From Pseudomonas parafulva (GTDB lineage Bacteria > Pseudomonadota > Gammaproteobacteria > Pseudomonadales > Pseudomonadaceae), in NCBI RefSeq assembly GCF_000800255.1, contig NZ_CP009747.1, positions 3,348,001-3,412,000 of the forward strand: a DNA stretch of 64,000 nucleotides, given 5' to 3'. Of the stretch, positions 27,989 through 39,431 are shown piece by piece (within the stretch, counting starts at the first letter, position 1; each line of letters opens with the position of its first letter). Made by a program: the position numbers and the translations under genes. The notes beneath the pieces are model-generated. The model made no database searches. It was not told the origin of the DNA and saw only the letters and a list, made by a program, of their open reading frames with translations.

Positions 27989-29152
27989 ATGACCTACCCC
28001 AGCCTGAACTTCGCCCTGGGCGAAACCCTCGACATGCTCCGCGAGCAAGTACAAAGCTTCGTCGTCGCCGAGCTGGCGCCACGCGCCAGCGCCATCGATG
28101 CTGAAAACCAGTTCCCTGCGGACCTGTGGCGCAAGTTCGGTGACATGGGGCTGCTCGGCATCACCGTCGACGAGCAATACGGCGGCTCCGGCATGGGCTA
28201 CCTGGCGCACGTCATCGCCATGGAAGAAATCAGCCGCGGCTCGGCTTCGGTGGCCTTGTCCTACGGCGCCCACTCCAACCTGTGCGTCAACCAGATCAAG
28301 CGCAACGGCAATGCCGACCAGAAAGCCCGCTACCTGCCCAAGCTGGTCAGCGGCGAGCACGTCGGTGCCCTGGCCATGAGCGAGCCGAATGCCGGTTCCG
28401 ATGTGGTCAGCATGAAGCTGCGCGCCGAGAAGCGCGGCGAGCGCTACGTGCTCAATGGCTCCAAGACCTGGATCACCAATGGCCCGGATGCCAACACCTA
28501 CGTGATCTACGCCAAGACCGACCTGGACAAGGGCGCCCATGGCATCACCGCGTTCATCGTCGAGCGCGACTGGAAAGGCTTCACCCGCAGCCAGAAGTTC
28601 GACAAGTTGGGCATGCGCGGTTCCAACACCTGCGAACTGTTCTTCGACGACGTCGAGGTGCCCGAGGAAAACATCCTCGGCCAGGAGAATGGCGGCGTGC
28701 GCGTGCTGATGAGCGGTCTGGACTACGAACGCGTGGTGCTCTCCGGTGGGCCGGTCGGCATCATGCAGGCCGCGATGGACGTGGTGGTGCCGTACATCCA
28801 CGACCGCAAGCAGTTCGGCCAGAGCATCGGCGAGTTCCAGCTCATCCAGGGCAAGATCGCCGACATGTACACCCAGCTCAATGCCAGCCGCGCCTACCTC
28901 TACGCCGTCGCCCAGGCCTGCGACCGTGGCGAGACCACGCGCAAGGATGCCGCCGGGGTGATCCTCTACACCGCCGAGCGCGCCACGCAGATCGCCCTGG
29001 AAGCGATCCAGATCCTCGGCGGCAACGGCTACATCAACGAGTTCCCCACCGGGCGCCTGCTGCGCGATGCCAAGCTCTACGAGATCGGTGCCGGCACCAG
29101 CGAAATCCGCCGCATGCTGATCGGTCGCGAGCTGTTCAACGAGACCCGTTGA
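27989..29152 (+). CDS. liuA: Isovaleryl-CoA dehydrogenase
   Basis: The 387-residue acyl-CoA dehydrogenase oxidises isovaleryl-CoA to 3-methylcrotonyl-CoA with FAD. The catalytic glutamate is in [12 protein letters not shown], the position that identifies isovaleryl-CoA dehydrogenases (helix G) rather than ordinary medium-chain enzymes. [11 protein letters not shown] and the C-terminal [13 protein letters not shown] motif are present. It is the first gene of the liu operon, with carboxylase genes downstream. Confidence 0.95.
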   Translation: MTYPSLNFALGETLDMLREQVQSFVVAELAPRASAIDAENQFPADLWRKFGDMGLLGITVDEQYGGSGMGYLAHVIAMEEISRGSASVALSYGAHSNLCVNQIKRNGNADQKARYLPKLVSGEHVGALAMSEPNAGSDVVSMKLRAEKRGERYVLNGSKTWITNGPDANTYVIYAKTDLDKGAHGITAFIVERDWKGFTRSQKFDKLGMRGSNTCELFFDDVEVPEENILGQENGGVRVLMSGLDYERVVLSGGPVGIMQAAMDVVVPYIHDRKQFGQSIGEFQLIQGKIADMYTQLNASRAYLYAVAQACDRGETTRKDAAGVILYTAERATQIALEAIQILGGNGYINEFPTGRLLRDAKLYEIGAGTSEIRRMLIGRELFNETR

Positions 29153-29200
29153 AATCGCCGCACGCTCAAGCATCACTGGCGCACCGCTATCGAGGCTCAC

Positions 29201-30808
<1,608 letters not shown>

Positions 30809-30851
30809 TGCGCCTCGGGCGCCCTCCTTTCGTCACGTGACAGGCCTGACC

Positions 30852-31652
30852 ATGACCGACTTCACCACCCTGCACCTGGAACACGACCCACGCGGATTCG
30901 CCACCTTGTGGCTGAACCGCCCGGACAAGCACAACGCGTTCAACGCCGAAATGATTGGCGAACTGATCCAAGCGCTGGACCTGATCGCAGCCGACGCCTC
31001 GCTGCGCTTCCTGCTGCTGCGCGGGCGCGGCAAGCACTTTTGCGCGGGCGCGGACCTTGCGTGGATGCAGCAGGCAGCCGGGCTCGACTATGACGCCAAT
31101 CTGCGCGATGCCCAGCAATTGGCCGAGCTGATGTACAGGCTCGCCGAGTTGCCGATGCCGACCCTGGCAGTGGTGCAAGGCGCGGCCTTCGGCGGCGCGG
31201 TCGGCCTGGTCAGTTGCTGCGACATGGCCATCGGCACCCACGACAGCCTGTTCGCCCTGTCGGAAGTGCGTATCGGCCTGGCGCCGGCGGTGATCAGCCC
31301 CTTCGTCGTGCAGGCGCTGGGCGAGCGCGCCACGCGGCGTTACGCCCTGACCGCCGAACGTTTCGATGGCCCGTGCGCGCGCGAACTCGGCCTGCTCACC
31401 ACCACCTGTGCTGCCGACGAGCTGGACGCGCAGTGCCATCGCTGGATCGCCCAACTGTTGCAGAACAGCCCCCAGGCCATGCGTGTCAGCAAGCGCCTGC
31501 TGCGTGACGTCGGCAGCGGCGCCCTGAGTGCCGATCTGCGCGCCCGCACCGAAGCGGACATCGCCGGACTGCGGGTCAGTGCCGAAGGTCAGGAGGGCTT
31601 GACTGCCTTCCTGGAAAAACGTCAACCGAGCTGGCAGGAATCGCATCCATGA
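30852..31652 (+). CDS. liuC: Methylglutaconyl-CoA hydratase (enoyl-CoA hydratase family)
   Basis: I chose ATG 30852 (MTDFTTLHLEHDPRG), giving 266 residues; the longer frame from 30765 overlaps the end of liuB. The crotonase oxyanion-hole segments are GKHFCAGADLAWM and VVQGAAFGGAVGLVSCCD. It hydrates 3-methylglutaconyl-CoA to HMG-CoA. Its stop overlaps liuD by 4 bases. HMG-CoA lyase (liuE) is not in the window, so the last step must be encoded elsewhere. Confidence 0.93.
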   Translation: MTDFTTLHLEHDPRGFATLWLNRPDKHNAFNAEMIGELIQALDLIAADASLRFLLLRGRGKHFCAGADLAWMQQAAGLDYDANLRDAQQLAELMYRLAELPMPTLAVVQGAAFGGAVGLVSCCDMAIGTHDSLFALSEVRIGLAPAVISPFVVQALGERATRRYALTAERFDGPCARELGLLTTTCAADELDAQCHRWIAQLLQNSPQAMRVSKRLLRDVGSGALSADLRARTEADIAGLRVSAEGQEGLTAFLEKRQPSWQESHP

Positions 31653-33583
31653 ACATTCTCGACACGCTGTTGATCGCCAACCGAGGCGAAATCGCCTGCC
31701 GGGTGATGCGCACCGCCAAAGCCATGGGCATCCGTACCGTGGCGGTCCACAGCGCCATCGACCGTGACGCGCGGCATGTGCGTGAAGCCGATCTGGCGGT
31801 GGACCTGGGCGGCGCCAAGCCGGCCGAGAGCTACCTGTTGATCGACAGGATCATCGACGCGGCCAAGGCCAGCGGCGCACAGGCGATCCATCCCGGTTAC
31901 GGCTTTCTCTCGGAAAACGCAGGCTTTGCCCGCGCCATCGAACATGCCGGGCTGCTCTTCCTCGGCCCGCCCGCCTCGGCCATCGAAGCCATGGGCAGCA
32001 AATCGGCCGCCAAAGCGCTGATGGAGCGCGCCGGCGTGCCCTTGGTGCCGGGCTATCACGGCGAGGCCCAAGACCTGGAAACCTTCCGCGCCGCGGCCCA
32101 GCGCATCGGCTATCCGGTGCTGCTCAAGGCCGCGGCCGGCGGCGGCGGCAAGGGCATGAAAGTGGTCGAGCGCGAAGCCGAACTGGCCGACGCTTTGGCC
32201 AGCGCGCAGCGCGAGGCGCAATCGTCGTTCGGCGACGCGCGCATGTTGGTGGAGAAATACGTCCTCAAACCGCGCCATGTGGAAATCCAGGTGTTCGCCG
32301 ACCGCCACGGCCACTGCCTGTACCTCAACGAGCGCGATTGCTCGATCCAGCGCCGCCATCAGAAGGTGGTCGAAGAAGCCCCGGCACCGGGCTTGTCCGC
32401 CGAGCTGCGCCGCGCCATGGGCGAAGCGGCGGTCAAGGCCGCGCAGGCCATCGGCTATGTGGGTGCGGGCACGGTGGAATTTCTGCTCGACGAACGCGGC
32501 GATTTCTTCTTTATGGAGATGAATACCCGTCTGCAGGTCGAGCATCCGGTCACCGAACTGATCACCGGCCTCGACCTGGTGGCCTGGCAGATTCGTGTGG
32601 CCCGTGGCGAGCCGCTGCCCTTGCAGCAGGCGCAGGTGCCACTGCGCGGCCATGCCATCGAGGTGCGGCTGTATGCCGAAGACCCCGATCACGATTTCCT
32701 GCCAGCCACCGGCACCCTTTCGCTGTACCGCGAGGCCACCGAGGGGCCGGGCCGGCGCATCGACAGCGGCGTGGCCCAGGGCGACGGCGTGTCGCCGTTC
32801 TACGACCCGATGCTGGGCAAACTGATCGCCTGGGGCGAGAACCGTGAAGAGGCGCGCTTGCGGTTGCTGGCAATCCTCGATGAAACCCTGGTCGGCGGCG
32901 TGAAGACCAACCTGACGTTCCTCAGGCGCGTGCTCAGTCATCCCGCGTTCGCCCGTGCCGAGCTCGACACCGGGTTCATCCCCAGGCATCAGGCGCAGCT
33001 CTTGCCTGCGCCCGTAGCCCTGCCAGACGCCTTCTGGCACTGCGCCGCCGATGCCTTCATCCAGAGCGAGCCACTGCGCAGCCGCGCCGACGATGCCTAC
33101 TCACCGTGGACGGCGACCTCCGGCTGGCGGTCCGGCGGCGGCGCCGAGATCGAACTGCACCTGAGCTGCCAGGGCGTGGAGCGCCGCGTGCGCGCCCATG
33201 GCCAGAACCGCTTGCAGGGCGAGCAGTTGCGGGTGGCTGGCCAGCCGAGTCAACGTCTCCCCGCCGTTCGCCAGGGCGACACGCTGTATCTGAAATGGGA
33301 GGGAGAGCTGCACGCCATCACCCGCTTCGACCCTATCGCGGCCTGCGCCAGCCACGCTCACCCCGGCGGCCTGAGCGCGCCGATGAATGGCAGTGTTGTA
33401 CAGGTTCTAGTGGCCCCGGGCGATCAGGTCGAAGCCGGCGCCGCACTGGTATTGCTCGAAGCGATGAAGATGGAGCACAGCATCCGCGCGCCGCACAGCG
33501 GGACGGTGAAAGCGGTGTATTGCAGCGAGGGTGAGTTGGTGGCCGATGGGGCTGTGCTGGTCGAGCTTGAGGAAGGGCGGTAA
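31649..33583 (+). CDS. liuD: 3-methylcrotonyl-CoA carboxylase alpha (biotin carboxylase/biotin carrier) subunit
   Basis: The 644-residue protein has an N-terminal biotin carboxylase domain (LIANRGEIACRV; ATP loop KAAAGGGGKGMK; MNTRLQVEHPVTE) and a C-terminal biotinyl domain with EAMKMEH, in which Lys607 is the biotinylated residue. It pairs with LiuB for ATP-dependent carboxylation of methylcrotonyl-CoA. It is the last gene of the operon. Confidence 0.96.
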   Translation: MNILDTLLIANRGEIACRVMRTAKAMGIRTVAVHSAIDRDARHVREADLAVDLGGAKPAESYLLIDRIIDAAKASGAQAIHPGYGFLSENAGFARAIEHAGLLFLGPPASAIEAMGSKSAAKALMERAGVPLVPGYHGEAQDLETFRAAAQRIGYPVLLKAAAGGGGKGMKVVEREAELADALASAQREAQSSFGDARMLVEKYVLKPRHVEIQVFADRHGHCLYLNERDCSIQRRHQKVVEEAPAPGLSAELRRAMGEAAVKAAQAIGYVGAGTVEFLLDERGDFFFMEMNTRLQVEHPVTELITGLDLVAWQIRVARGEPLPLQQAQVPLRGHAIEVRLYAEDPDHDFLPATGTLSLYREATEGPGRRIDSGVAQGDGVSPFYDPMLGKLIAWGENREEARLRLLAILDETLVGGVKTNLTFLRRVLSHPAFARAELDTGFIPRHQAQLLPAPVALPDAFWHCAADAFIQSEPLRSRADDAYSPWTATSGWRSGGGAEIELHLSCQGVERRVRAHGQNRLQGEQLRVAGQPSQRLPAVRQGDTLYLKWEGELHAITRFDPIAACASHAHPGGLSAPMNGSVVQVLVAPGDQVEAGAALVLLEAMKMEHSIRAPHSGTVKAVYCSEGELVADGAVLVELEEGR

Positions 33584-33670
33584 ACGTTTCTGGGCCTGCG
33601 ACGCTGATGAAAGCGGCTAGCGCTCGTTCAGCACAACAAGCGCCAGCCGGTATTGGTGTCGGTCGTCAAT

Positions 33671-34312
33671 TCACAGGTGAGGCACTCTCGTGGGGCGGCG
33701 ACGAGAAGTGTCCGGAATTGATCTGACGATACAGGGAAACAGTGACGACCAGCGCGCAGATGAGAAAAAAATACCGAATATGCGCCAGGTGCGCTCCGCC
33801 CCTTGGGAGAGATTTTTACTGTCTGCCGCCACCATGTCGATCGCAAAGAGCGCGAACCAGGCAAACCAAATAGGCGCTAACACGCTGACCAGTAAAACTT
33901 GGACAGTCTGCGTTTCCTCGGTGAATAGTGCGACGCCTGCCATACCGAGCATCATTGAACCCATACTCAGACAGAGCGCCCTGCCCGTGCGCCAAGGCGC
34001 CTGGAGCATTCTGAACCCCCGGCTGCGCGGTTCAGGTTGAACAATGAACAGAATCGCCAAAGACAGCACGGATAGCGTCAGTAGAACAAGCATGCTTTTC
34101 AGTGCGACCCCTTCTTCGAACACACCGGCGAAGAAAGCATTGAAGTTCTCACTGGGTGAATACTGTATCGCCAGCGCGACTGTAATGCCCCAGATAAGGA
34201 AGAACGGTGTCGCCAGAAGGTCATTTTTCAGTCTGCTCTTGAACAGACTTGAGCAGCTAATGGGGGGATAAACTGTCGGCTGTACGATGTGTTTTTGGAT
34301 TTCAGTAACCAT
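33671..34312 (-). CDS. Multipass membrane protein with an apparent C-terminal frameshift
   Basis: ATG 34312 has AGAGGA four bases upstream; a GTG just before it is less well placed. As it stands the frame encodes 213 residues with four hydrophobic helices (about 32-52, 72-92, 112-132, 137-160). After GIFFS the tail turns Arg/Ser-rich and atypical. Adding one base to the seven-A run at 33765-33771 (T on the coding strand) restores a fifth helix (FFLICALVVTVSLYRQI) and moves the stop to 33666. The family is not recognised. GC content is lower than in the neighbouring genes, which suggests a mobile or recently acquired gene. Confidence 0.6.
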   Translation of the reverse strand: MVTEIQKHIVQPTVYPPISCSSLFKSRLKNDLLATPFFLIWGITVALAIQYSPSENFNAFFAGVFEEGVALKSMLVLLTLSVLSLAILFIVQPEPRSRGFRMLQAPWRTGRALCLSMGSMMLGMAGVALFTEETQTVQVLLVSVLAPIWFAWFALFAIDMVAADSKNLSQGAERTWRIFGIFFSSARWSSLFPCIVRSIPDTSRRRPTRVPHL

Positions 34313-34412
34313 CACGTCCTCTGTGAATTTTCAACATAGCGCGCTGATGTTGCTATCGCGTCAAGGTGAGAATCAAGTACTGCCCTGCCAACGCGGGCAA
34401 GGCAGCAACTCA

Positions 34413-35024
34413 TTAGTCCTCGAAGATGAAGTCGAACTCAGCCTCGAACAGCGTGTGCAGGTAAGCGCTGAAGTCAGAGGCGATCACCTTGTAGCTGTCA
34501 GGATCGTGCAGGTAGCGCACCACCTGCCCCGACACCCCGCCCGGTGCCGGGTCGAAGTCGACGTACAACTGCGAGGTGCCGCCATTGTTGATGCAGTAGG
34601 CGAAGCACAACCGTCGATTGAGCGGGGCATGAGCATCGATGCCGGCCCCGAGCAACTCGGGGTCTTCGTCCAGATATTCCTCATAGATCTGCGCGATGCT
34701 GGTCGGCGCGGCCTCGCTGTCCTCGAGGATCTGCGCCACCGAGCGCAGGTAGTACGGGTACTCCACCACATCGGAACCGAGGATCGGTACGGCGATTTCG
34801 CCGCCCGGATACGCGCGCCAATGGGTTCCGTCCACCTGCTGCAGCAAGCCGATCAGCGCCGGCGGGCACTGTGGGTAGCGTTGCACCAGGCGCTGCAGAT
34901 CTTCAGGCGAAGCGCCATGGGCGCGGGCGAACTGCTCGGCTTCGTCTTCGCCCAGGCGCTTGCGCACTTCGGCCAGGTAATCGGTGGCCAGGGTCAGGCT
35001 GTGCTGATGGGCGTCGAGCGTCAT
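34413..35024 (-). CDS. SMI1/KNR4 (SUKH) family protein
   Basis: The 203-residue acidic soluble protein has the SUKH-type opening PQCPPALIGLLQQVDGTHWR, then VPILGSDVVEYPYYLRS and a YVDFDPAPGGVSGQV segment typical of the fold. SUKH proteins include immunity proteins against contact-dependent toxins and also stand-alone regulators. No toxin gene is adjacent. The start overlaps the stop of the MscS-family gene upstream by 4 bases, so the two are translationally coupled. Confidence 0.8.
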   Translation of the reverse strand: MTLDAHQHSLTLATDYLAEVRKRLGEDEAEQFARAHGASPEDLQRLVQRYPQCPPALIGLLQQVDGTHWRAYPGGEIAVPILGSDVVEYPYYLRSVAQILEDSEAAPTSIAQIYEEYLDEDPELLGAGIDAHAPLNRRLCFAYCINNGGTSQLYVDFDPAPGGVSGQVVRYLHDPDSYKVIASDFSAYLHTLFEAEFDFIFED

Positions 35025-37426
35025 GTCGTCGGTTCCTCAGAAGGCTTTTGGGCATCTTGCAGCAGCACCATACTCTGCGGCGAAGACAGCGCAATGCCTT
35101 CATCGCGCAGGCGGCCCAGAATGGTGAACAGCAGGTCGCTGCGCGCGCCCCCCACCTGGCGGGGGCTGGCCACGTAGCCGCTGGCGCTGATCAGCATGCC
35201 GCTGGCGGTCAAATCCTTGAAGGTCACCGACGGCGCCGGGGCATCGAGAATGCCTTCATGTTCCTGGAACGCTTGCAGCAGCAACTCGCGCACCCGCCCG
35301 GCATCGGTGTCCAGCGGCAGGGTCAGGGTCACGCCGACCACACCCAGGGCGTTGGCCATGGTGACGTTGCGCACGTTCTGGGAAATGAACTGCGAGTTGG
35401 GCACGATCACCGTCGAGCGATCGGACATCTGGATCTCGGTGGCGCGCACATTGATGCGCCGGATATCGCCCTCGACGCCGGCCAGGCTGACCCAGTCGCC
35501 GACCTTCACCGGTCGCTCGGTGAGCAGGATCAAGCCGGAGATGAAGTTCTGCACGATCTGTTGCAGGCCGAAACCGATACCTACCGACAGCGCACTGACC
35601 ACCCAGGTGAGGCTGGTCAGGTTGATGTGCAGGGTCGACATCACCAGCATGGCCAGGAACAGGAAGCCCAGGTAACCGACCAGGGTCACCAGCGAGGCGC
35701 GCATGCCGGCGTCCATGTCGGTTTCCGGCAGCAGCCGCTCGCTCAGCCAGCGCTTGAGCACGCGCAAGGCGAACAGGCCGCCGAGGAAGATCGCCAGGGC
35801 CAGGAAGATGTCCTGGGGCACGATGTTCAAGTTGCCCAGCAGCTTGCCGCCGCTGCCGTCCCAGTCGGCCAGGCTCAGCAGCAGCTCGCTGGGGCTGGTG
35901 CCCGACGGCATGAACGCCAGCAGTGCGGCGATGAACAGCATCACCGTGCGCCCCAGCCCGCCCAGCAAGGTGCTGGCCTGGGCCTGATGGCGGTGCTGCA
36001 GGCCGAGCGCCGAGGCCAGGGCCGCGCCGCCGGGTTGACGTGGCGACAGCAGGGTCTCGCAGAGGTCGCCGAACACCGTGACCAGCAGGTAGGCACACAC
36101 CGCCACTACGCTGATCCACAGCAGCTTGGCGGTGAGGAAGTAGGCCAGGGTCAGGTAGCCGGCGAGCAGAGACGCCAGAATCGCAATGACCCACAGCACC
36201 ACCACGAACGGAATCAGCCCGGCCAGGCCGGCGGGGCGCTCCAGGCCGTGCTGGCGTCGGGTGCGGCGGTAGCGCACCAGCGCCGCGACGAACAGCAGCG
36301 ACACCACCAGTGCGGTCAGGCCGTTGGTGGCCAGGGTCAGCGCCAGGCTGGTGCCGATCACGCTGTTGATGCGCTCCTGGGTCAGCAGCAGCACCAGGGT
36401 CAGGGCCAGCACTTGCGGGAACCAGGCCAGCGCTTCGGCCACCTCGTCGGGAATCGGCGGCAAGCGCCACGACGGCCGTTGCAGCATCAGCATGGCGCGG
36501 CCCAGGCCGGAAATGAAGGCGCTGAACACCACCAGGGTGAGGATATGGTTGGTCAGGCTGGCCAGGTCCGCGCCCAGCTCGGCGCTGCTTTCCAGGCCCC
36601 AGCGCAGCAGCGACACCGACCCGGAAATGGTCGCCAATGTAGCCAGGGCCACGCTCAGGGCCAGGGCACTGCGACGCAACCGGCCTTCGGGCAGCCAGCG
36701 GATCATGGCGTCGGCCAACAGCCGTTCGAGCACGCGGCGCACCAGGGTCCAGACCAGAATCGCCGCCACCAGCGAGGTGATGAACCACCAGCGGTGCTCG
36801 GCATTGAACGCCGTGGCCACGGCATCGGCCGCTTCGCCGCGCAGGTCGCGCAGGCGCGACACGTCTTCATCGGTGGGGCGGATGAAGCTCGACCAGAACG
36901 CCGGGCTCAGCGGGCTGGCCGCACGGCTGCTGATCTGCGAGTTGAACAGGCTGCGGCGCAGGTTGACGATCTGCGTGGACAGGTCGCGGGCCGACTGGGT
37001 CAGTTGGGTGGCCTCGGTCTGTTCGCCGACCAGCGCCTTTTTCTGCTTGTCCAGTTGCTGGCGCTGGCGGGTCAGGCTGTCGGGCTCGTCCGGCTGCACC
37101 GGGCCGAGTACGTTGAGCTGATCGTCCAGACGGGCGACGTCGGCGGTGCGCTGGGTGGCCAGGGCATCGGCCTGGCGCTGCACCTGCAAGGCCGACTGGC
37201 GCAGTTGCGACAGCACATCGTCGTTGGCGTTGGTGGTGACGCCCTGGCGGATCTGGTCGAGCCGATCGCTCAAATCCTGCAGGCTGGCGTGTTCGTCCAG
37301 GGTCTGCTGCTCGGCGGCCGCCAGGCTCGCCGGGGCATCGCCGGGTGCCGACCAGGCCGGCGTCGCTACGCACAACAACAAAGCCAAGATCACTGCATAA
37401 AAACGCTCAAGGCTGACATGCCTCAT
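35021..37426 (-). CDS. Large MscS-family mechanosensitive channel (DUF3772 type)
   Basis: The 801-residue protein has a signal peptide (cut after WSA) and a periplasmic coiled-coil domain rich in Gln/Asp (about 30-170, DUF3772-like). About ten transmembrane helices precede a C-terminal MscS core with VVSALSVGIGFGLQQIVQNFISGLILL (from 35537-35617 on this strand), the pore-lining helix, followed by the beta domain (ERPVKVGDWVSLAGVEGDI). It probably releases solutes on hypo-osmotic shock. It is of the MscK/YjeP size class rather than small MscS. Confidence 0.9.
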   Translation of the reverse strand: MRHVSLERFYAVILALLLCVATPAWSAPGDAPASLAAAEQQTLDEHASLQDLSDRLDQIRQGVTTNANDDVLSQLRQSALQVQRQADALATQRTADVARLDDQLNVLGPVQPDEPDSLTRQRQQLDKQKKALVGEQTEATQLTQSARDLSTQIVNLRRSLFNSQISSRAASPLSPAFWSSFIRPTDEDVSRLRDLRGEAADAVATAFNAEHRWWFITSLVAAILVWTLVRRVLERLLADAMIRWLPEGRLRRSALALSVALATLATISGSVSLLRWGLESSAELGADLASLTNHILTLVVFSAFISGLGRAMLMLQRPSWRLPPIPDEVAEALAWFPQVLALTLVLLLTQERINSVIGTSLALTLATNGLTALVVSLLFVAALVRYRRTRRQHGLERPAGLAGLIPFVVVLWVIAILASLLAGYLTLAYFLTAKLLWISVVAVCAYLLVTVFGDLCETLLSPRQPGGAALASALGLQHRHQAQASTLLGGLGRTVMLFIAALLAFMPSGTSPSELLLSLADWDGSGGKLLGNLNIVPQDIFLALAIFLGGLFALRVLKRWLSERLLPETDMDAGMRASLVTLVGYLGFLFLAMLVMSTLHINLTSLTWVVSALSVGIGFGLQQIVQNFISGLILLTERPVKVGDWVSLAGVEGDIRRINVRATEIQMSDRSTVIVPNSQFISQNVRNVTMANALGVVGVTLTLPLDTDAGRVRELLLQAFQEHEGILDAPAPSVTFKDLTASGMLISASGYVASPRQVGGARSDLLFTILGRLRDEGIALSSPQSMVLLQDAQKPSEEPTT

Positions 37427-37480
37427 CGACTTCCCCTCTATGCAAATCGATAGGCGAAGAATTCTACGCTGCCTCCGCGC

Positions 37481-38542
37481 TCAGGTGAGCACCGTTTCTC
37501 GTTTCAGCAGCGCACGTTTGCGCGCCACGCCCCAGCGATAGCCGCTCAGATCGCCATCGCGGCGCACCACCCGATGACAGGGAATGGCCACGGCGATGCG
37601 ATTGGCCGCACAGGCCAGGGCGACCGCACGCACCGCCTTGGGCGCGCCGATGCGCTCGGCGATGTCGCTGTAGCTCACCTGCGTGCCGGCCGGCACCTCG
37701 CGCAGGGCTTGCCAGACCCGCTCCTGGAAGGCCGTGCCCTGTACGTCCAAGGGCAGACGCAAGCCCAGCGACGGCTGTTCGACGAAGCCCACCACCTCGG
37801 CCACCAGACGCTCGAACGCGCTGTCGCCACCGATCAGTTCGGCCTTGGGAAACTGATCCTGCAAGTGTTCGAGCAGCACCTGCGGGTCATCGCCCAGCGC
37901 GATGGCGCAAATACCCCGCTCGCTCTGCGCCACCAGGATCGCCCCTAGAAAACACTGGCCCAGCGCGAAGCGAATGCAGGCCCCGGCACCACCGGCCCGG
38001 TAGTCACGGGCGCGCATGCCCAGGCGCTGGTCGGCATCGGCGTAGAACCGGCTGTTGGAATTGAAGCCGGCCTCGAAGATCGCCTCGGTGATGCTGCCCG
38101 CTTGCTCCAACCCATCGCGCAGTCGCCTGGCCCGAAACGCCGTGGCGTAGGCCTTGGGCGTGAGGCCGGTTTCGGCCTTGAACAGGCGATGCAAATGAAA
38201 GGGACTGACCGCCAGTTGCGCAGCCAACTGCGCGAGTGGCACGGCGCTGTCGCTGGACTCGATCAGGCGGCAGGCCCGAGCCACCAGCGTAGTGCGCCGG
38301 GTTTCGGGTTCGCCGCTCTTGGCCGTGCAGCGCTTGCAAGGCCGGTAGCCCGCCGCCTGGGCGGCGACGGTGTCGCTGAAGAACTCGATATTTTCGCGCT
38401 TGGCCAGGCGCGAGGGACAACCGGGATGGCAATGGATGCCAGTGCTGCGCACGGCATACACGAAGTGGCCTCGCGCGGCAGGGTCACGGGTCTGTACGGC
38501 CTGCCAGCGCTGAGCATCGGTGCAGTAAGGAATGACAGACAT
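37481..38542 (-). CDS. ada: Ada: methylphosphotriester sensor/AraC regulator/O6-alkylguanine-DNA alkyltransferase
   Basis: The 353-residue protein starts at ATG 38542 (MSVIPYCTDAQRW). The N-terminal zinc site uses Cys38, Cys42, Cys69 and Cys72, the same numbering as E. coli Ada, where Cys38 takes methyl groups from phosphotriesters. An AraC-type helix-turn-helix region (about 85-180) follows. The C-terminal suicide methyltransferase has the acceptor motif PCHRV. The DNA glycosylase encoded just upstream completes an adaptive-response pair. Confidence 0.95.
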   Translation of the reverse strand: MSVIPYCTDAQRWQAVQTRDPAARGHFVYAVRSTGIHCHPGCPSRLAKRENIEFFSDTVAAQAAGYRPCKRCTAKSGEPETRRTTLVARACRLIESSDSAVPLAQLAAQLAVSPFHLHRLFKAETGLTPKAYATAFRARRLRDGLEQAGSITEAIFEAGFNSNSRFYADADQRLGMRARDYRAGGAGACIRFALGQCFLGAILVAQSERGICAIALGDDPQVLLEHLQDQFPKAELIGGDSAFERLVAEVVGFVEQPSLGLRLPLDVQGTAFQERVWQALREVPAGTQVSYSDIAERIGAPKAVRAVALACAANRIAVAIPCHRVVRRDGDLSGYRWGVARKRALLKRETVLT

Positions 38543-38622
38543 GATCGACGCCTCTGACGGAATTGGCTGCGACGGTGACAGGCGCCGCTCAGGCGAGCAC
38601 TCCGCTTCTTGCTCAGTTATTG

Positions 38623-39249
38623 TCAGGCACGCCAGAGATACCAGGCTGCCACGGTTCGATACGGACGCCACGGCTCGCCCAACACGCGCATCTGCGCAGG
38701 CGTCGGCGCGCGCTCCAGCCCCTTCAGGCGACGGTACCCCTCGCGTATGCCGAAGTCATCCACCGGCAGGATGTCCGAGCGCTCAAGGCTGTAGATCAGC
38801 AGCATTTCCACGGTCCAGCGGCCGACACCGTGCAGGCTCACCAGGCGCTCGACCAGCGCAGCGTCGGCCATCGTCCGCGCTTGCTGCAACGTCGGTACTT
38901 GCCCGTCCAGGCGGGCCTGGGCGATGCCCAGGATGGTCGCCAGCTTGCGCGCCGAGAGCCCGCAATCGCGCAGTAGCTGCGGATCGGTCGCGAGCAGTTG
39001 CTCGGGCGCGGGGAAGCGTTGATTCGGGTACAGCGCCAGCAGCCGGCCGAGAATCGCCTCGGCGGCCCGGGCGTGCAATTGCTGATAGGCCACCGCACGC
39101 ACCAACGCCTCGAAGGGTTCCCGTCCGGGTTTGGCGCGGTGCAGGCAGGGGCCGACGCGGGCAACGAGCCGAGCCCAGTCCGGGTCCAGGTCGCTGAGAA
39201 ACGCGCGGGCCTGCTCGAAAGCCTGGGGCGAAAGGTCGGCGTGGATCAT
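38623..39249 (-). CDS. DNA-3-methyladenine glycosylase II (AlkA-like, HhH-GPD)
   Basis: The 208-residue protein has the helix-hairpin-helix LHGVGRWTVEMLL and the catalytic Asp downstream in ILPVDDFGIREGYRRL. It excises alkylated bases such as 3-methyladenine. It lacks the N-terminal domain of E. coli AlkA, so it belongs to the short class. It lies 80 bases upstream of ada on the same strand, so the two are probably coexpressed under Ada control. Confidence 0.92.
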   Translation of the reverse strand: MIHADLSPQAFEQARAFLSDLDPDWARLVARVGPCLHRAKPGREPFEALVRAVAYQQLHARAAEAILGRLLALYPNQRFPAPEQLLATDPQLLRDCGLSARKLATILGIAQARLDGQVPTLQQARTMADAALVERLVSLHGVGRWTVEMLLIYSLERSDILPVDDFGIREGYRRLKGLERAPTPAQMRVLGEPWRPYRTVAAWYLWRA

Positions 39250-39371
39250 GGGGCGGCTACCGGTGGCGCAGAGACGAAGCCCACAGGGTAGACCACGCGC
39301 GGCTCAGCGTATCGCCGAATCCTGCGCAGCGAATTCGCACTGCGCCATTGCTGGCAGATCGTCACGCGCCT

Positions 39372-39390
39372 AGAATTGAGAACCATTAAC
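39372..39390. promoter_or_regulatory. Fur-like box upstream of the ECF sigma gene
   Basis: AGAATTGAGAACCATTAAC matches the 19-base Fur consensus at 12 positions by my count. It lies 41 bases before the sigma gene start, where Fur repression is expected for FecI-type genes. Confidence 0.6.
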
Positions 39391-39431
39391 AATCGTACTT
39401 CCACCCTCTTCTCCTCCAGGACCGCCGTCTG

